Origin: Hyphomicrobiales bacterium
Lineage (GTDB): Bacteria > Pseudomonadota > Alphaproteobacteria > Rhizobiales > Rhizobiaceae
Length of the DNA: 64,000 nt
Direction of reading: 5' to 3'
NCBI GenBank assembly: GCA_900473045.1
Contig: UCKS01000039.1
Span: forward strand, 1-64,000
Under the pieces are notes generated by a model, which saw only the letters and a list, made by a program, of their open reading frames with translations, did no database searches and was not told where the DNA came from. This document shows, piece after piece, positions 36,356 to 45,858 of this stretch. How positions within the stretch are numbered: position 1 is the first letter of the stretch; every line of letters begins with the position of its first letter. The position numbers and the translations under genes were made by a program.

Positions 36356-39235
36356 ATGCCCCTCGTCTCTGAAATCGACTTCGGTACCCCCGCCTCACGC
36401 TCGGAAAAAATGGTGACGCTCACCATCGACGGCAACGAGATCACCGTGCCGGAAGGCACCTCGATCATGCGGGCGTCGATGGAGGCCGGCATTCAGGTGC
36501 CGAAACTCTGCGCCACCGACATGGTCGATGCGTTCGGCTCCTGCCGCCTCTGTCTCGTGGAAATCGAAGGCCGCAACGGCACGCCGGCGTCCTGCACCAC
36601 GCCCGTCGCCCCCGGCATTACCGTCCATACCCAGACCAGCCGGCTGAAGGACATCCGCAAGGGCGTGATGGAGCTTTACATCTCCGACCACCCGCTCGAC
36701 TGTCTGACCTGTGCTGCCAATGGCGACTGCGAGCTGCAGGACATGGCCGGCGCCGTCGGCCTGCGCGATGTGCGTTATGGCTATGAGGGCGACAATCACG
36801 TCAAGGCGCGCAACAATGGCGATATCAACGCCAAATGGATGCCGAAGGACGAATCCAATCCCTATTTTACCTACGATCCGTCGAAATGCATCGTCTGTTC
36901 GCGCTGCGTCCGCGCCTGCGAAGAAGTCCAGGGCACCTTCGCGCTCACCATCGAGGGCCGTGGCTTTGGCTCCCGCGTTTCGCCCGGCATGCACGAGAAC
37001 TTCCTCGAGTCCGAATGCGTCTCCTGCGGCGCTTGCGTCCAGGCCTGCCCGACCGCGACGCTGACGGAAAAATCCGTCATCGCCATCGGCCAGCCCGAGC
37101 ATTCCGTCGTCACCACCTGCGCCTATTGCGGCGTCGGCTGCTCGTTCAAGGCCGAGATGCGCGGCGAAGAGCTGGTGCGTATGGTGCCGTGGAAGGACGG
37201 ACAGGCCAATCGCGGCCATTCCTGCGTCAAGGGCCGTTTCGCCTATGGCTATTCGACCCACAAGGAGCGCATCCTCAACCCGATGATCCGCGAGAAGATC
37301 ACCGATCCCTGGCGCGAAGTCAGCTGGGAGGAGGCGCTTGCCCATACGGCCAGCGAATTCCGCCGCATCCAGTATCAATATGGCCGCGAATCCATCGGCG
37401 GCATCACCTCGTCGCGCTGCACCAACGAAGAAACCTATCTCGTCCAGAAGCTGATCCGCTCCGGCTTCGGCAACAACAATGTCGATACCTGCGCCCGCGT
37501 CTGCCACTCGCCGACCGGCTATGGCCTCGGCGCCACCTTCGGCACCTCGGCCGGCACGCAGAATTTCGATTCCGTCGAACAGACCGATGTCGTCATCATC
37601 ATCGGCGCCAACCCGACGGACGGCCACCCGGTCTTCGCCTCGCGCCTGAAAAAGCGTCTGCGCCAGGGGGCAAAGCTGATCGTCATCGATCCGCGCCGCA
37701 CCGACATCGTCTCATCGCCGCATATCAAGGCATCGCATCACCTGCCGCTGCGTCCTGGCACCAATGTCGCCGTGGTCACCTCGCTGGCGCATGTCATCGT
37801 GACGGAAGGCCTCTACGACGAAAAATTCATCCGCGAACGCTGCGACTGGTCGGAGTTCGAAGACTGGGCGGCTTTCGTTTCTGAAGAACATCACAGCCCC
37901 GAAGCCGTCGGAAAGCTCTCCGGGGTTCCGGCCGAGGAGATCCGCGGCGCCGCCCGCCTGTTTGCCACCGGCGGCAACGGCTCGATCTATTACGGCCTCG
38001 GCGTCACCGAACACAGCCAGGGCTCGACGACGGTCATTGCCATCGCCAACCTCGCCATGGTCACCGGCAATATCGGCCGTCCGGGCGTCGGCGTGAACCC
38101 GTTGCGCGGCCAGAACAATGTGCAAGGCGCCTGCGACATGGGCTCCTTCCCGCACGAACTTCCCGGCTATCGCCACGTCTCCGATGATGCGACCCGGGAT
38201 ATCTTCGAAAAGCTCTGGGGCGTGAAGATCTCCAACGAACCGGGCCTGCGCATCCCCAACATGCTGGACGCCGCCGTCGATGGTTCGTTCAAGGGCATCT
38301 ATATCCAGGGCGAGGACATCCTGCAGTCCGATCCGGACACCAAGCATGTGCAGGCGGGCCTTGCCGCCATGGAATGCGTCGTCGTTCAGGACCTGTTCCT
38401 CAATGAAACCGCCAACTATGCCCATGTCTTCCTGCCGGGCTCGACCTTTCTCGAAAAGGACGGCACGTTCACCAATGCAGAGCGCCGCATCAACCGCGTC
38501 CGCAAGGTGATGACACCCCGCAACGGCTATGCCGACTGGGAAGTGACGCAGAAGCTGGCTCAGGCGATGGGGCTTGACTGGAACTATAGCCATCCGTCGC
38601 AGATCATGGACGAGATTGCCGCGACGACACCGAGCTTCGCGATGGTCTCCTACGATTATCTGGAAAAGATGGGCTCCGTGCAGTGGCCCTGCAACGAGAA
38701 GGCGCCGCTCGGTTCGCCGATCATGCATATCGACGGCTTCGTGCGCGGCAAGGGCAAGTTCATCCGCACCGAATATGTCGCGACCGATGAAAAGACCGGC
38801 CCGCGCTTCCCGCTTCTGCTCACCACCGGCCGCATTCTCAGCCAGTACAATGTCGGCGCCCAGACACGGCGCACCGACAATGTCGTCTGGCATGAGGAGG
38901 ACCGGCTGGAAATCCACCCGCACGATGCCGAACTGCGCGGCGTGCGCGACGGTGATTGGGTAAAGCTGCAAAGCCGCTCCGGCGATACGACGCTGCGCGC
39001 GCTCATTACCGACCGCGTCGCGACCGGCGTCGTCTACACCACCTTCCACCACCCGACGACCCAGGCCAACGTCATCACCACCGACTTCTCCGACTGGGCA
39101 ACCAACTGTCCCGAGTATAAGGTAACCGCAGTCCAGATCTCGCCGTCGAACGGCCCGTCGCAATGGCAGATCGACTACGACGAACAGGCCCGCCATTCCC
39201 GCCGCATCGCGGGAAAGATGGAGGCTGCGGAGTAA
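36356..39235 (+). CDS. fdsA: NAD-dependent formate dehydrogenase alpha (catalytic) subunit
   Basis: 959 residues. Oxidises formate to CO2 at a bis-MGD molybdenum centre. N-terminal NuoG-like part: [2Fe-2S] cysteines (SCRLCLVEIEG), the HPLDCLTCAANGDCELQ cluster, and two ferredoxin-type clusters (CIVCSRCVRACEE; CVSCGACVQACP). The molybdopterin domain starts at TCAYCGVGC. The Mo ligand should be the Cys in NNVDTCARVCHS, a Cys not a Sec. ATG 36356 has GGAGG upstream; the longer frame runs back into the repeat. Soluble complex with FdsB, FdsG and FdsD. Confidence 0.96.
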   Translation: MPLVSEIDFGTPASRSEKMVTLTIDGNEITVPEGTSIMRASMEAGIQVPKLCATDMVDAFGSCRLCLVEIEGRNGTPASCTTPVAPGITVHTQTSRLKDIRKGVMELYISDHPLDCLTCAANGDCELQDMAGAVGLRDVRYGYEGDNHVKARNNGDINAKWMPKDESNPYFTYDPSKCIVCSRCVRACEEVQGTFALTIEGRGFGSRVSPGMHENFLESECVSCGACVQACPTATLTEKSVIAIGQPEHSVVTTCAYCGVGCSFKAEMRGEELVRMVPWKDGQANRGHSCVKGRFAYGYSTHKERILNPMIREKITDPWREVSWEEALAHTASEFRRIQYQYGRESIGGITSSRCTNEETYLVQKLIRSGFGNNNVDTCARVCHSPTGYGLGATFGTSAGTQNFDSVEQTDVVIIIGANPTDGHPVFASRLKKRLRQGAKLIVIDPRRTDIVSSPHIKASHHLPLRPGTNVAVVTSLAHVIVTEGLYDEKFIRERCDWSEFEDWAAFVSEEHHSPEAVGKLSGVPAEEIRGAARLFATGGNGSIYYGLGVTEHSQGSTTVIAIANLAMVTGNIGRPGVGVNPLRGQNNVQGACDMGSFPHELPGYRHVSDDATRDIFEKLWGVKISNEPGLRIPNMLDAAVDGSFKGIYIQGEDILQSDPDTKHVQAGLAAMECVVVQDLFLNETANYAHVFLPGSTFLEKDGTFTNAERRINRVRKVMTPRNGYADWEVTQKLAQAMGLDWNYSHPSQIMDEIAATTPSFAMVSYDYLEKMGSVQWPCNEKAPLGSPIMHIDGFVRGKGKFIRTEYVATDEKTGPRFPLLLTTGRILSQYNVGAQTRRTDNVVWHEEDRLEIHPHDAELRGVRDGDWVKLQSRSGDTTLRALITDRVATGVVYTTFHHPTTQANVITTDFSDWATNCPEYKVTAVQISPSNGPSQWQIDYDEQARHSRRIAGKMEAAE

Positions 39236-39259
39236 TTTTCGGATGATGATGTTTGCCGC

Positions 39260-39445
39260 ATGCACCCGCCTTTGCCCTGCCGGGCATCTCTCCCCCAAGG
39301 GGGGAGAGTGGCTGGGACGTGGACGGTTTACCCCTCCCCCTTGTGGGGAGGGTCGCAGCGAAGCGGAGAGGAGGGGTTCTTTCTTTTTAGAAAGGAAATC
39401 CCCTCCCCAACCCCTCCCCACAAGGGGGAGGGGCTCGATCGAGCA
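39260..39445. repeat. RIME-like repeat cluster in the fdsA-fdhD gap
   Basis: The 216-base gap holds a GCCCTGCCGGGC stem, then TCTCCCCCAAGGGGGGAGA, then two inverted copies of a CCCCTCCCCCTTGTGGGGAGG-type element around an AAAGAAA/TTTCTTT hairpin. It again sits inside the fds operon and could alter mRNA stability or gene dosage. Confidence 0.75.
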
Positions 39446-39451
39446 AGCCGC

Positions 39452-40279
39452 ATGACCGCGTTTAAGCTCACCCAGACTGTCTCCGAGACCGCCCACCGCA
39501 ACGGCAATCTGACCATCGGCTCCCGTGTGGTCCCCGAGGAAACGCCCATTGCCCTGTCCTACGGCGGCTCCACGCATGCCGTGATGATGGCGACACCCGG
39601 CGATTTCGAGGATTTTGCAGTCGGCTTCAGCCTGACGGAAGGGATCATCACTGACCCTTCCGAAATCGAATCGATCGAAGCGGTCGCAGATGAAAAGGGC
39701 ATCGACCTGCAGATCATCCTGAAGGACGAGCAGAACGACGCGCTGGTCTCGCGCCGCCGCCATATGGCAGGTCCCGTTGGCTGCGGCCTCTGCGGCATCG
39801 AATCGATCGAGCAGGCTGTCCGCAAGACGCCAACGGTTTCACGCTCGCCGCTTCGGCTGTCAGAACAGCAGATCATCGAGGCCGTTGCCTTATTGAATGG
39901 CCAGCAACCGCTGCATTTCGAGACCCGCGCCGTGCATGGCGCCGGTTTTTACGTGCCGGGCAAGGGCCTGATTGCCGTGCGCGAGGATGTCGGCCGCCAC
40001 AATGCGCTGGACAAGCTGGTGGGTGCGGCCGCACGCGCCGGGCATGCCGGATCAACCGGTGCCGTCGTCGTCACCAGCCGCGTTTCCGTCGAAATGGTGC
40101 AAAAGACCGCCATCATTGGCAGCCCGTTCATCATCGCCATATCGGCCCCGACCGCGCTGGCCATCCGCACGGCGGATGAGGCGGGCATGACGCTGATTGC
40201 GCTTGTGCGCGGCGCCGATTTCGAGATTTTCACCCACCCTGATCGCATTCAATCCGGAGCCATCGCCGATGTCGCTTGA
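39452..40279 (+). CDS. fdhD: FdhD/FdsC sulfurtransferase and maturation factor for formate dehydrogenase
   Basis: 275 residues from ATG 39452. Known role: binds bis-MGD and transfers sulfur from a cysteine desulfurase to the cofactor before insertion into FdsA. The conserved CxxC is present in GCGLCGIESIEQ. Other family motifs: GFSLTEGII, GAGFYVPGKGLIAVREDVGRHNALDKL. Sits in the fdsGBACD order. Downstream fdsD overlaps its end by 11 bases. Confidence 0.95.
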   Translation: MTAFKLTQTVSETAHRNGNLTIGSRVVPEETPIALSYGGSTHAVMMATPGDFEDFAVGFSLTEGIITDPSEIESIEAVADEKGIDLQIILKDEQNDALVSRRRHMAGPVGCGLCGIESIEQAVRKTPTVSRSPLRLSEQQIIEAVALLNGQQPLHFETRAVHGAGFYVPGKGLIAVREDVGRHNALDKLVGAAARAGHAGSTGAVVVTSRVSVEMVQKTAIIGSPFIIAISAPTALAIRTADEAGMTLIALVRGADFEIFTHPDRIQSGAIADVA

Positions 40280-40607
40280 TAACACCAATGGCAAACTCGT
40301 GCGGATGGCCAACCAGATCGCCACCTTCTTCAAATCACAGCCCGAAGCCGAGCGCGTCGAGGGCGTGGCCATCCATATCAACAAGTTCTGGGAGCCGCGC
40401 ATGCGCAAGGCCTTCTTCGAACTGATCGAACAGGGCGATGCCGGATTCGACCCGATCGTGATCTCCGCTGCCGCCATCATCAAGCCGCCCTATTCCGGCT
40501 CCGAAGGCGTGGGCACCGGCAGCGACGCAGCCGCGGGTGCACCCGGCGGCAAGGGCACGGCAGCCGGCGAATCGCTGTCCGAACCCAGCATTCCGGAAAA
40601 GGCCTGA
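40269..40607 (+). CDS. fdsD: Formate dehydrogenase delta subunit
   Basis: 112 residues from ATG 40269, overlapping fdhD by 11 bases. N-terminal 65 residues match the FdsD family (KLVRMANQIATFF; HINKFWEPRMRKAF). The C-terminal ~35 residues are Gly/Ala-rich and probably disordered, longer than typical. Small accessory subunit needed for the stable holoenzyme. Last gene of the operon. Confidence 0.9.
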   Translation: MSLDNTNGKLVRMANQIATFFKSQPEAERVEGVAIHINKFWEPRMRKAFFELIEQGDAGFDPIVISAAAIIKPPYSGSEGVGTGSDAAAGAPGGKGTAAGESLSEPSIPEKA

Positions 40608-40836
40608 TGTCAGGGCGACAGGATGGTTTGCACAGTTCCGTTCATTGACGTTGAACGGGAATGACATCTAAGCTACGCAACAATACCGAAAAAGATGAGC
40701 CGGTTGGTAATCCGGTTCCTGCGCTGAGCAGCTTATGACCCTTCCGGGTTTCCACGGCACCAGTTTGCTCAGCAATGGTCAACGAGGGTCGTGGTCCTGT
40801 GCCGTGCGTCCTCGACCACGAACAAGGAACATCGGC
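40608..40836 (+). other. Structured gap before pentapeptide-repeat gene
   Basis: 229 bases without a gene. Complementary segments GCTGAGCA (40723-40730) and TGCTCAGC (40766-40773), and GTGGTC (40791-40796) and GACCAC (40814-40819), could fold in a 5' leader. It matches no riboswitch class that I recognise. Confidence 0.3.
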
Positions 40837-41544
40837 ATGGCGCCCTCCCCGGATACCCCAATTTCGCCGGCGAATATCGTTGAAAACAGCGAGCTTGATC
40901 GCTCCACAATAGAACAGCTCTCGAAAAGCGGGCTGCCGCACAAGCTGATAGATTGCGCCCTTGAGGAAGCCGACCTTTCGCGCCTGACGCTGGATGGCTG
41001 GGTGTTCGAGGCCTGCAACGTCAAGCAAGCCCGGTTCACCGGCGCAAAACTGAGTGCCACGATCTGGTCGAGTTGCAAGGGCGGTCTCGCCGATTTCACC
41101 GGCTGCGATCTCTCGGAAAGCAAGGTCGACGGGTGCGACTTCAACAACAGCAATTTCCGCGGCACGACACTGACCGGCGCGCACTTTTCGCGCTGCAAGT
41201 TGACGGGAGCAAACCTGTCCGAGGCGAAAACCCTCAACCTGACCTTCCACGAAACCCGGCTGGCCGACGCCCGGTTGCCGGGCCTCTCCTTTCGCAAGGC
41301 CCGCCTGAACGGCCTCGACTTCCAGATGGCGGATCTGAAGAAATGCGATTTCCGCGACGCGATCTTCCAGGATTGCAGCCTGCGTGACGCCAATCTGGTC
41401 GATTGCCGTTTCGAAGGTGCCGACCTTCGCGGCGCCGACCTCGGCGGCATTCGCCTGTTGAACGCCAAACAATTCAAAGGGGCTACAATCTCACGCGATC
41501 AGGCAGGGCAATTGCTTGCAGAACTGGGGTTGAAGGTAAGGTAG
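40837..41544 (+). CDS. Pentapeptide-repeat protein
   Basis: 235 residues from ATG 40837 (AAGGAAC site). From about residue 35 to 210 it follows the A(D/N)Lxx five-residue rhythm, for example FTGCDLSESKVDGCDFNNSN and ADLRGADLGG, which folds as a right-handed quadrilateral beta-helix. Many central positions are Cys instead of Ala (DGCDF, SRCKL, KKCDF, QDCSL). Some relatives (Qnr, MfpA, McbG) protect DNA gyrase, but the family is broad and function cannot be assigned here. Confidence 0.88.
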   Translation: MAPSPDTPISPANIVENSELDRSTIEQLSKSGLPHKLIDCALEEADLSRLTLDGWVFEACNVKQARFTGAKLSATIWSSCKGGLADFTGCDLSESKVDGCDFNNSNFRGTTLTGAHFSRCKLTGANLSEAKTLNLTFHETRLADARLPGLSFRKARLNGLDFQMADLKKCDFRDAIFQDCSLRDANLVDCRFEGADLRGADLGGIRLLNAKQFKGATISRDQAGQLLAELGLKVR

Positions 41545-41560
41545 GCCTCTGCCGTCACCC

Positions 41561-42151
41561 CTACAGTATCCCGATCCAGTCATGCCCTGGATGCACCGTC
41601 TCAAGACTTGCCTTCAGCCACGCCCGTTCGGATATGGCAAGCTTCGGCAAGGCATTTGCAAAGTCGATCTCATCCTTGGCACGCTGGTACTTGGCCTTGA
41701 AAAGCAGCACCGCTGCCGGGGCCAGATAGGGTAAGCCGCCAGATGTGAAACGGACGAACGTGCTGCGAGGACCAGAAATTTGCGGGTCGCGTTTGTAGAC
41801 CCAGGTTTGCGGCGTGCCCGGCTCGATCATCAGATCCACCCGCCAGTGGCCTGCGGCCCGATCCAGGCACCATATTTGCGCGATGTCATCGGGCGGATCG
41901 ACATCCTGCGGCAGAGGGGCCACGATCCCGTTTCCTACGGTGTAGAAGTCGAGCCCCTGCAGGGCGCCACGAAAAAGATCGGCATCCTCACGCAGAATGG
42001 TGAATTCCAGGTCCTCGTGAGCGCGCGTCTGGCGGCCGTGCCAGAGGTCCAGCGCCCAGCCGCCCACGATGCACCACGGCCTTGAAATACCCGCAAGCCG
42101 GTTGCCAAGCTCGTCCGGTTGCCAGGCGTCCCATGCATCATCGTCCGGCAT
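41561..42151 (-). CDS. Nucleotidyltransferase-fold protein, ANT(2'')-like
   Basis: 196 residues from ATG 42151. The N-terminal core CIVGGWALDLWHGRQTRAHEDLEFTI has the GG and paired-acid motif of the pol-beta nucleotidyltransferase fold, resembling aminoglycoside 2''-adenylyltransferase-like proteins. A third acidic residue is in WRVDLMIE. Such proteins are common and mostly do not give resistance; some are toxin-antitoxin partners. Convergent with the pentapeptide gene (16 bases between stops). A longer GTG start at 42187 is possible. Confidence 0.75.
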   Translation of the reverse strand: MPDDDAWDAWQPDELGNRLAGISRPWCIVGGWALDLWHGRQTRAHEDLEFTILREDADLFRGALQGLDFYTVGNGIVAPLPQDVDPPDDIAQIWCLDRAAGHWRVDLMIEPGTPQTWVYKRDPQISGPRSTFVRFTSGGLPYLAPAAVLLFKAKYQRAKDEIDFANALPKLAISERAWLKASLETVHPGHDWIGIL

Positions 42152-42312
42152 CGCGGCTTTTCCTCTTTTGACATCTCTGCCTCGCACCTAGCAGGATCGA
42201 GGGCCGCGATAAACCACTCGCCATCTCCAGGTGAACAAAAGAAAAAAGGGAAACGGCTTTGTACCTGCCCCTCAGCTTGCTATGCTCTTGAGGTCAAAAG
42301 AGGGAGAGACTT

Positions 42313-43704
42313 TTGCAGGGAGAGGCAGCGCGAAAAACGTCCGTGCCGGAGCGGGATCCGGAGTTCGGTCCGTGGCTGGCGCAGGCGTCTATCCTGATCG
42401 TCGACGACGAGCCGGGCATGCGCAATTTCCTCGTCCGTACGCTCGGGCCCCGCTGCAAGCGGATCGAGGAGGCGGCCGATACCGACGAGGCTTCGCGCAA
42501 GCTCGATGCCCACCATTTCGATGTCGTCATCCTCGACAATATCATGCCCGGAAAGAATGGCGTCGACTGGCTGGCCGAACAGCGTGCCATCGGCTTTTTT
42601 GCCGAAGCGATCCTGATCACCGCGTTTGCCGATCTCGAAACTGCGATCCAGGCCCTGCGCGCGGGTGCGGTCGATTTCGTGCTCAAACCCTTTCGCTCCA
42701 ACCAGATCCTGAATTCCGTCGCCCGCTGCCTCGACCGCATGCGGTTGCAGCGCGAGAATTTCGTGCTGCGGTATGAGCTGAAGGCGACATCCGACCATAT
42801 CCTGCTGCGCGATCGGCTGATCGGGACCTCCCGCGTCATCGGCGATGTTCGCGATACCATCGCGCGTGTCGCACCGTTGCCTACGTCCGTGCTCCTGACC
42901 GGCGAATCCGGCACGGGCAAGGAAGTCGCCGCCCGTTCTCTGCACACATTGTCTGACCGGGTGGACAAGCCCTTCGTGCCCGTCAATTGCGCCGCCATCC
43001 CGGCCGACATGATCGAGACCGAACTGTTCGGCCATATCAAGGGAGCCTTTACCGGCGCTGAAAACAACCGGGAAGGCCTGTTCACCCATGCGCAGGGGGG
43101 CACGCTATTCCTCGACGAGATCGGTGAGATGCCGCTCGCCACGCAAAGCAAGCTGCTCCGCGTCATCGAGGACCGCCGCGTCCGGCCTGTCGGTTCCGAA
43201 CGCGAAGTGCCGGTGGATCTGCGCTTTGTCTTCGCCACCAATGCCGACCTTCAGAAAGAGGTCGAGAAAGGCCGGTTCCGCGCCGATCTCTTCTACCGGA
43301 TCAATGTCATGCAGCTCCATCTGCCGCCACTGCGGGATCGCGGTAACGACGTGCAGGAACTGGCCGATCTGTTCATGCAGAAATTGTCACAGCAACTGGG
43401 CATGCCGAAAGTGACAATCGACGCGCCAGTGCGCGCAGCTCTGGCGCGCTACGCCTGGCCGGGCAATGTGCGCGAGCTGCGCAACCTGATCGAACGTTCG
43501 TTGATTCTTGGAAAATTCCCGGACGATTTCCGAGGCAATCGCGGTCAGCGGACCGAAACGGCCGGCGACACGCTGGATGACATCGAGCGTCGGCATATCC
43601 TGGCGGTGCTGGAGGAAACCGGCGGCAACCGTGATGAAGCGGCCCGTCGCCTCGACATTTCGCGCAAAACCATCGACCGCAAATGCGCCGTCTGGAATGG
43701 CTGA
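42313..43704 (+). CDS. NtrC-family sigma-54-dependent response regulator
   Basis: 463 residues from a TTG start (AGGGAGAG upstream). Receiver domain residues about 25-140 with acidic pocket DDE at 31-33 and phospho-acceptor D75 (VVILDNIMPG). AAA+ domain: Walker A GESGTGKE, the GAFTGA sigma-54 contact loop, Walker B GGTLFLDEIGEM. C-terminal Fis-type helix-turn-helix (NRDEAARRLDISRKTIDRKC). Overlaps the sensor kinase by 8 bases. A perfect sigma-54 promoter and paired dyads stand before the OFA transporter just downstream of the kinase, so that gene is its likely target. Confidence 0.94.
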   Translation: MQGEAARKTSVPERDPEFGPWLAQASILIVDDEPGMRNFLVRTLGPRCKRIEEAADTDEASRKLDAHHFDVVILDNIMPGKNGVDWLAEQRAIGFFAEAILITAFADLETAIQALRAGAVDFVLKPFRSNQILNSVARCLDRMRLQRENFVLRYELKATSDHILLRDRLIGTSRVIGDVRDTIARVAPLPTSVLLTGESGTGKEVAARSLHTLSDRVDKPFVPVNCAAIPADMIETELFGHIKGAFTGAENNREGLFTHAQGGTLFLDEIGEMPLATQSKLLRVIEDRRVRPVGSEREVPVDLRFVFATNADLQKEVEKGRFRADLFYRINVMQLHLPPLRDRGNDVQELADLFMQKLSQQLGMPKVTIDAPVRAALARYAWPGNVRELRNLIERSLILGKFPDDFRGNRGQRTETAGDTLDDIERRHILAVLEETGGNRDEAARRLDISRKTIDRKCAVWNG

Positions 43705-45700
43705 GGCTTTCCGCTTGCAGGAGCGCCCTGCCCGCTCCATCCGCTTCCGGCTCTTGGCCATCGCGCTACTGCCGACGCTGGTCATCCTGCCGCTTCTGCT
43801 CGGTATCGCCATTGCCCGCTGGAACGCCAAATTCGATGCGCTGTTGATCACCAAGGTCAATGGCGACCTCACCATCGCCCATCAATATCTGTCCCGCATC
43901 CTCGAAAATACCGGCGAGCATATCCAGGCGCTCGCCGTCTCCGCCGCTTTTCGCGACACGGTGGGCCCCGGAGGGACCCTAGCCCTGCCGGCATTCCTCG
44001 AAAAAAGCCGTAAGACGCTCGGCCTTGATTTCCTGATGCTTGTCGATCGTCAGGGCCAGCCGATGAATACGGCAGGGCAGGCGCAAGGGACCTGGCCGGT
44101 GGTAACCGCCGCATTGGACGGCACATCCTCAACCGCCATCGATATCTTCTCCAACGAACAGCTGGGCACCCTCTCACCTTCACTGGCTGAGCGCGCCCGG
44201 ATCGACCTGGTGGAGACCCCCAATGCCGTGCCGACCAACCGCAAGAGCGAGACCCGTGGCATGGTCGTGCATTCGGCCAGTCCCGTGACGCTGGAGAACG
44301 GCACAAAAGCAGCGCTTGTCGGCGGTATCCTGCTCAACCAGAACCTTGTCTTCATTGATACGATCAACGACCTCGTCTATCGCGAGGCAAGTCTTCCTGA
44401 AGGTAGCAAGGGCACCGCGACGCTGTTTCTCGAGGACGTGCGCGTCAGCACCAATGTGCGTCTGTTCGAGGATCGACGTGCATTGGGAACACGGGTTTCC
44501 GCCGCCGTGCGTGCCGCTGTGTTGGATGAGGGCCGCACCTGGCTCGACAGCGCCTTCGTCGTCAACGACTGGTACATCTCGGCTTATGAGCCGGTCGTCG
44601 ACAGTTTCGGCAAGCGTGTCGGCATGCTCTATGTCGGCTTTCTGGAAACGCCTTTCCGGCAGGCAAAATATGCGACGCTGCTGACCATCGTGCTTGCCTT
44701 CCTCGTTGTCACCGCCGTCAGCGTACCGATCTTCCTGCGCTGGGCACGGGCGATCTTCAAGCCGCTGGAGCGCATGAGCGACACGATCACCCGCGTCGAG
44801 GGCGGCAATATGGGCGCTCGTACCGAGCTGAAGGCGGCCAGCGACGAGATCGGTCGCGTGGCGCTGCACCTTGACGGCTTGCTCGACCAGTTGCAGCAGC
44901 GCGACCGCGAGCTGCGGCAATGGAACGAGGAGCTGAACGACCGCGTGGCCGAGCGCACCAGCGAGCTGGAATTGGCCAACCGCCAGATCGAGGCGACGAC
45001 AAAACAGCTGATCATGTCGGAAAAGCTCGCCGCCATCGGCGAGATCACCGCCGGCGTCGCCCACGAGATCAACAACCCGATTGCCGTCATCCAGGGCAAT
45101 CTCGACGTGGTGCGCAGTGTGCTCGGTGCCAAGGCCGACGAGGCTAAGGTCGAGTTCCGGCTGATCGACGAACAGATCCACCGCATCAGCCAGATCGTCA
45201 TCAAGCTCTTACAGTTCGCCAAGCCGGAGGAGTATGCCGGTTATGTTGAGCGCCATGCGCCGTCAGACGTGATCTCCGATTGCCTGCCGCTGGTGCAGCA
45301 CCTGCTCCATAAGGCCGAGATCAAGCTCGTCCGCGACGACCGGGCAACCCGGCTGGTGCTGATGAACCGGACGGAACTGCAACAGGTGGCGGTCAACCTG
45401 ATCGTCAATGCCATCCATGCCATGCCGAAAGGCGGCGTCCTGACGATCCGCACGCTGGATCAGGACATTGCGGAAAACCCGGGCGTGACACTGGAAATCG
45501 GAGATACCGGCGTCGGCATGACGCCGGAACTGATCGGCAAGATTTTCGATCCGTTCTTCACCACCAAGCGCCAGGAAGGAACAGGCCTTGGCCTCTCCAT
45601 CAGCCAGCGCCTGGTCTCCCGCCAGAACGGCCGGATCTCCGTTCAAAGCAAGCCTGGAGAAGGCACGGTCTTTTCCATCTGGCTGCCGGAAGCCAACTGA
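43697..45700 (+). CDS. Sensor histidine kinase with periplasmic Cache domain
   Basis: 667 residues. First membrane segment about 17-38 (FRLLAIALLPTLVILPLLLGIAI), a large periplasmic Cache-type sensor to about 335, and a second membrane segment (LLTIVLAFLVVTAVSVPIFL). HAMP and coiled coil (LQQRDRELRQWNEELNDRV) follow. The dimerisation His is H456 in GVAHEINNPIAV, and the ATPase has N, G1 and G2 boxes (NLIVNAIHAM; DTGVGM; GTGLGLSIS). DctB-like layout. A small acid such as formate or oxalate is a guess from the target gene. Confidence 0.93.
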   Translation: MAEAFRLQERPARSIRFRLLAIALLPTLVILPLLLGIAIARWNAKFDALLITKVNGDLTIAHQYLSRILENTGEHIQALAVSAAFRDTVGPGGTLALPAFLEKSRKTLGLDFLMLVDRQGQPMNTAGQAQGTWPVVTAALDGTSSTAIDIFSNEQLGTLSPSLAERARIDLVETPNAVPTNRKSETRGMVVHSASPVTLENGTKAALVGGILLNQNLVFIDTINDLVYREASLPEGSKGTATLFLEDVRVSTNVRLFEDRRALGTRVSAAVRAAVLDEGRTWLDSAFVVNDWYISAYEPVVDSFGKRVGMLYVGFLETPFRQAKYATLLTIVLAFLVVTAVSVPIFLRWARAIFKPLERMSDTITRVEGGNMGARTELKAASDEIGRVALHLDGLLDQLQQRDRELRQWNEELNDRVAERTSELELANRQIEATTKQLIMSEKLAAIGEITAGVAHEINNPIAVIQGNLDVVRSVLGAKADEAKVEFRLIDEQIHRISQIVIKLLQFAKPEEYAGYVERHAPSDVISDCLPLVQHLLHKAEIKLVRDDRATRLVLMNRTELQQVAVNLIVNAIHAMPKGGVLTIRTLDQDIAENPGVTLEIGDTGVGMTPELIGKIFDPFFTTKRQEGTGLGLSISQRLVSRQNGRISVQSKPGEGTVFSIWLPEAN

Positions 45701-45703
45701 TCC

Positions 45704-45739
45704 GGACAAAATGTCCGCCGGCTCCCGGACATTTTGTCC
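45704..45739. promoter_or_regulatory. Paired enhancer dyads for the sigma-54 promoter
   Basis: GGACAAAATGTCC (45704-45716) and GGACATTTTGTCC (45727-45739) are each a near-perfect dyad and are inverted copies of one another, with centres 23 bases apart. They lie about 85 to 108 bases upstream of the predicted start site, the usual place for an NtrC-type activator. The adjacent response regulator is the obvious binder. Confidence 0.75.
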
Positions 45740-45790
45740 ATTAACCGCAGTCCCTCCGGCATAACCCATTGAAATCCTGAATGGCGCGAT

Positions 45791-45807
45791 TTGGCACGCC
45801 GATTGCT
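45791..45807 (+). promoter_or_regulatory. Sigma-54 (-24/-12) promoter of the OFA transporter
   Basis: TTGGCACGCCGATTGCT matches the YTGGCACG-N4-TTGCW consensus completely. The GG and GC are 10 bases apart. The expected start is near 45818, about 40 bases before the leader ORF. Confidence 0.9.
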
Positions 45808-45858
45808 CCTGCGATGGGAGGGACGGCTGAGGCGGCAGCACGCGTTGAGGAGCGAGTG

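Noticed and set aside
37712-39763. 683-codon minus-strand frame opposite fdsA
   Set aside because: Mirror of a strongly conserved gene; product has shadow composition and crosses the repeat cluster.
40640-40836. Leader of the pentapeptide gene considered as a riboswitch
   Set aside because: Short complementary segments exist, but no known aptamer consensus was recognised.
41561-42151. Nucleotidyltransferase-like gene considered as an aminoglycoside-resistance gene
   Set aside because: Only the general fold is visible; such chromosomal homologues usually do not give resistance and there is no mobile context.
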